DNA from: Methanomicrobiales archaeon | GTDB lineage: Archaea; Halobacteriota; Methanomicrobia; Methanomicrobiales; JACTUA01 | DNA: 6,812 bases | Reading direction: 5' to 3' | Assembly (NCBI GenBank): GCA_028678905.1 | Contig: JAJRCO010000185.1 | Location: 1 to 6,812, forward strand | Shown here: positions 6,800 through 6,812 of the stretch, piece by piece | Numbering within the stretch: the stretch's first letter is position 1 | Layout of the letters: each line of letters opens with the position of its first letter | Notes under the pieces: generated by a model | What the model was told of the DNA's origin: nothing | The model's database searches: none | The model's input: the letters and a program-made list of their open reading frames with translations, nothing else | Program-made: the position numbers and the translations under genes

Positions 6800-6812
6800 T
6801 TATAGTATTTAA
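6800..6812 (-). promoter_or_regulatory. Putative archaeal TATA-box promoter of the archaellum motor operon
   Basis: The minus strand begins TTAAATACTATAATC, which holds two overlapping TATA-like elements (TTAAATA at 6812-6806 and ACTATAA at 6806-6800). Their centres lie about 30 and 24 bases before the ATG at 6778. Archaeal TATA boxes sit about 26 bases before the transcript start, so transcription would begin at, or a few bases before, the ATG. The stretch 6779-6812 has only six G or C bases, in sharp contrast to its surroundings. Any BRE would lie beyond the edge. Read-through from an upstream archaellin gene cannot be excluded. Confidence 0.5.

Noticed and set aside
1..6812. tRNA, rRNA, CRISPR, insertion sequence or factor-independent terminator
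   Set aside because: Coding sequence fills the window apart from gaps of 10 bases or fewer and the right edge. No repeat array, transposase frame, RNA gene pattern or terminal T-run outside genes was seen.

Overview
The window is almost wholly filled by one archaellum (archaeal flagellum) motor operon, read entirely on the minus strand from right to left. In transcription order it holds an ArlC-ArlD/E-type adaptor (6778-5894), ArlG/FlaG (5892-5398), ArlF/FlaF (5396-4926), ArlH/FlaH (4915-4172), ArlI/FlaI (4175-2316), ArlJ/FlaJ (2310-721), and a seventh gene (716 to the window edge, 3' end missing). The seventh gene encodes a two-helix membrane protein with a long charged tail that I do not recognise.

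The organism is an archaeon: FlaH, FlaI, FlaJ, FlaF and FlaG together are diagnostic of the archaellum. The FlaC/FlaD/E-type adaptor points to a euryarchaeon, since crenarchaea use FlaX instead. Moderate GC content, strong GGAGG ribosome sites and the character of the proteins suggest a methanogen of the Methanomicrobiales type. That lineage call is inference, not a database match.

The packing is very tight. Gaps between genes are 1, 1, 10, -4 (ATGA overlap), 5 and 4 bases, so one polycistronic mRNA with translational coupling is expected. No terminator or internal promoter is visible. The only non-coding DNA is about 34 AT-rich bases at the right edge. It holds a TATA-like element so close to the first ATG, with no Shine-Dalgarno sequence, that the first gene is probably translated from a leaderless or nearly leaderless mRNA. 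No archaellin gene (flaB/arlB) or prepilin peptidase gene lies in the window.

How the parts work together, from knowledge of the families: ArlI (hexameric ATPase), with ArlH (RecA-like nucleotide-binding partner) on the cytoplasmic side, drives filament assembly and rotation through the membrane platform ArlJ. ArlF and ArlG are membrane-anchored beta-sandwich proteins outside the membrane that act as stator and anchor to the S-layer. The ArlC/D/E protein forms a cytoplasmic ring around the motor and receives the chemotaxis signal through CheF. The unknown last gene is translationally tied to flaJ and is the most plausible new archaellum-associated part in the window.
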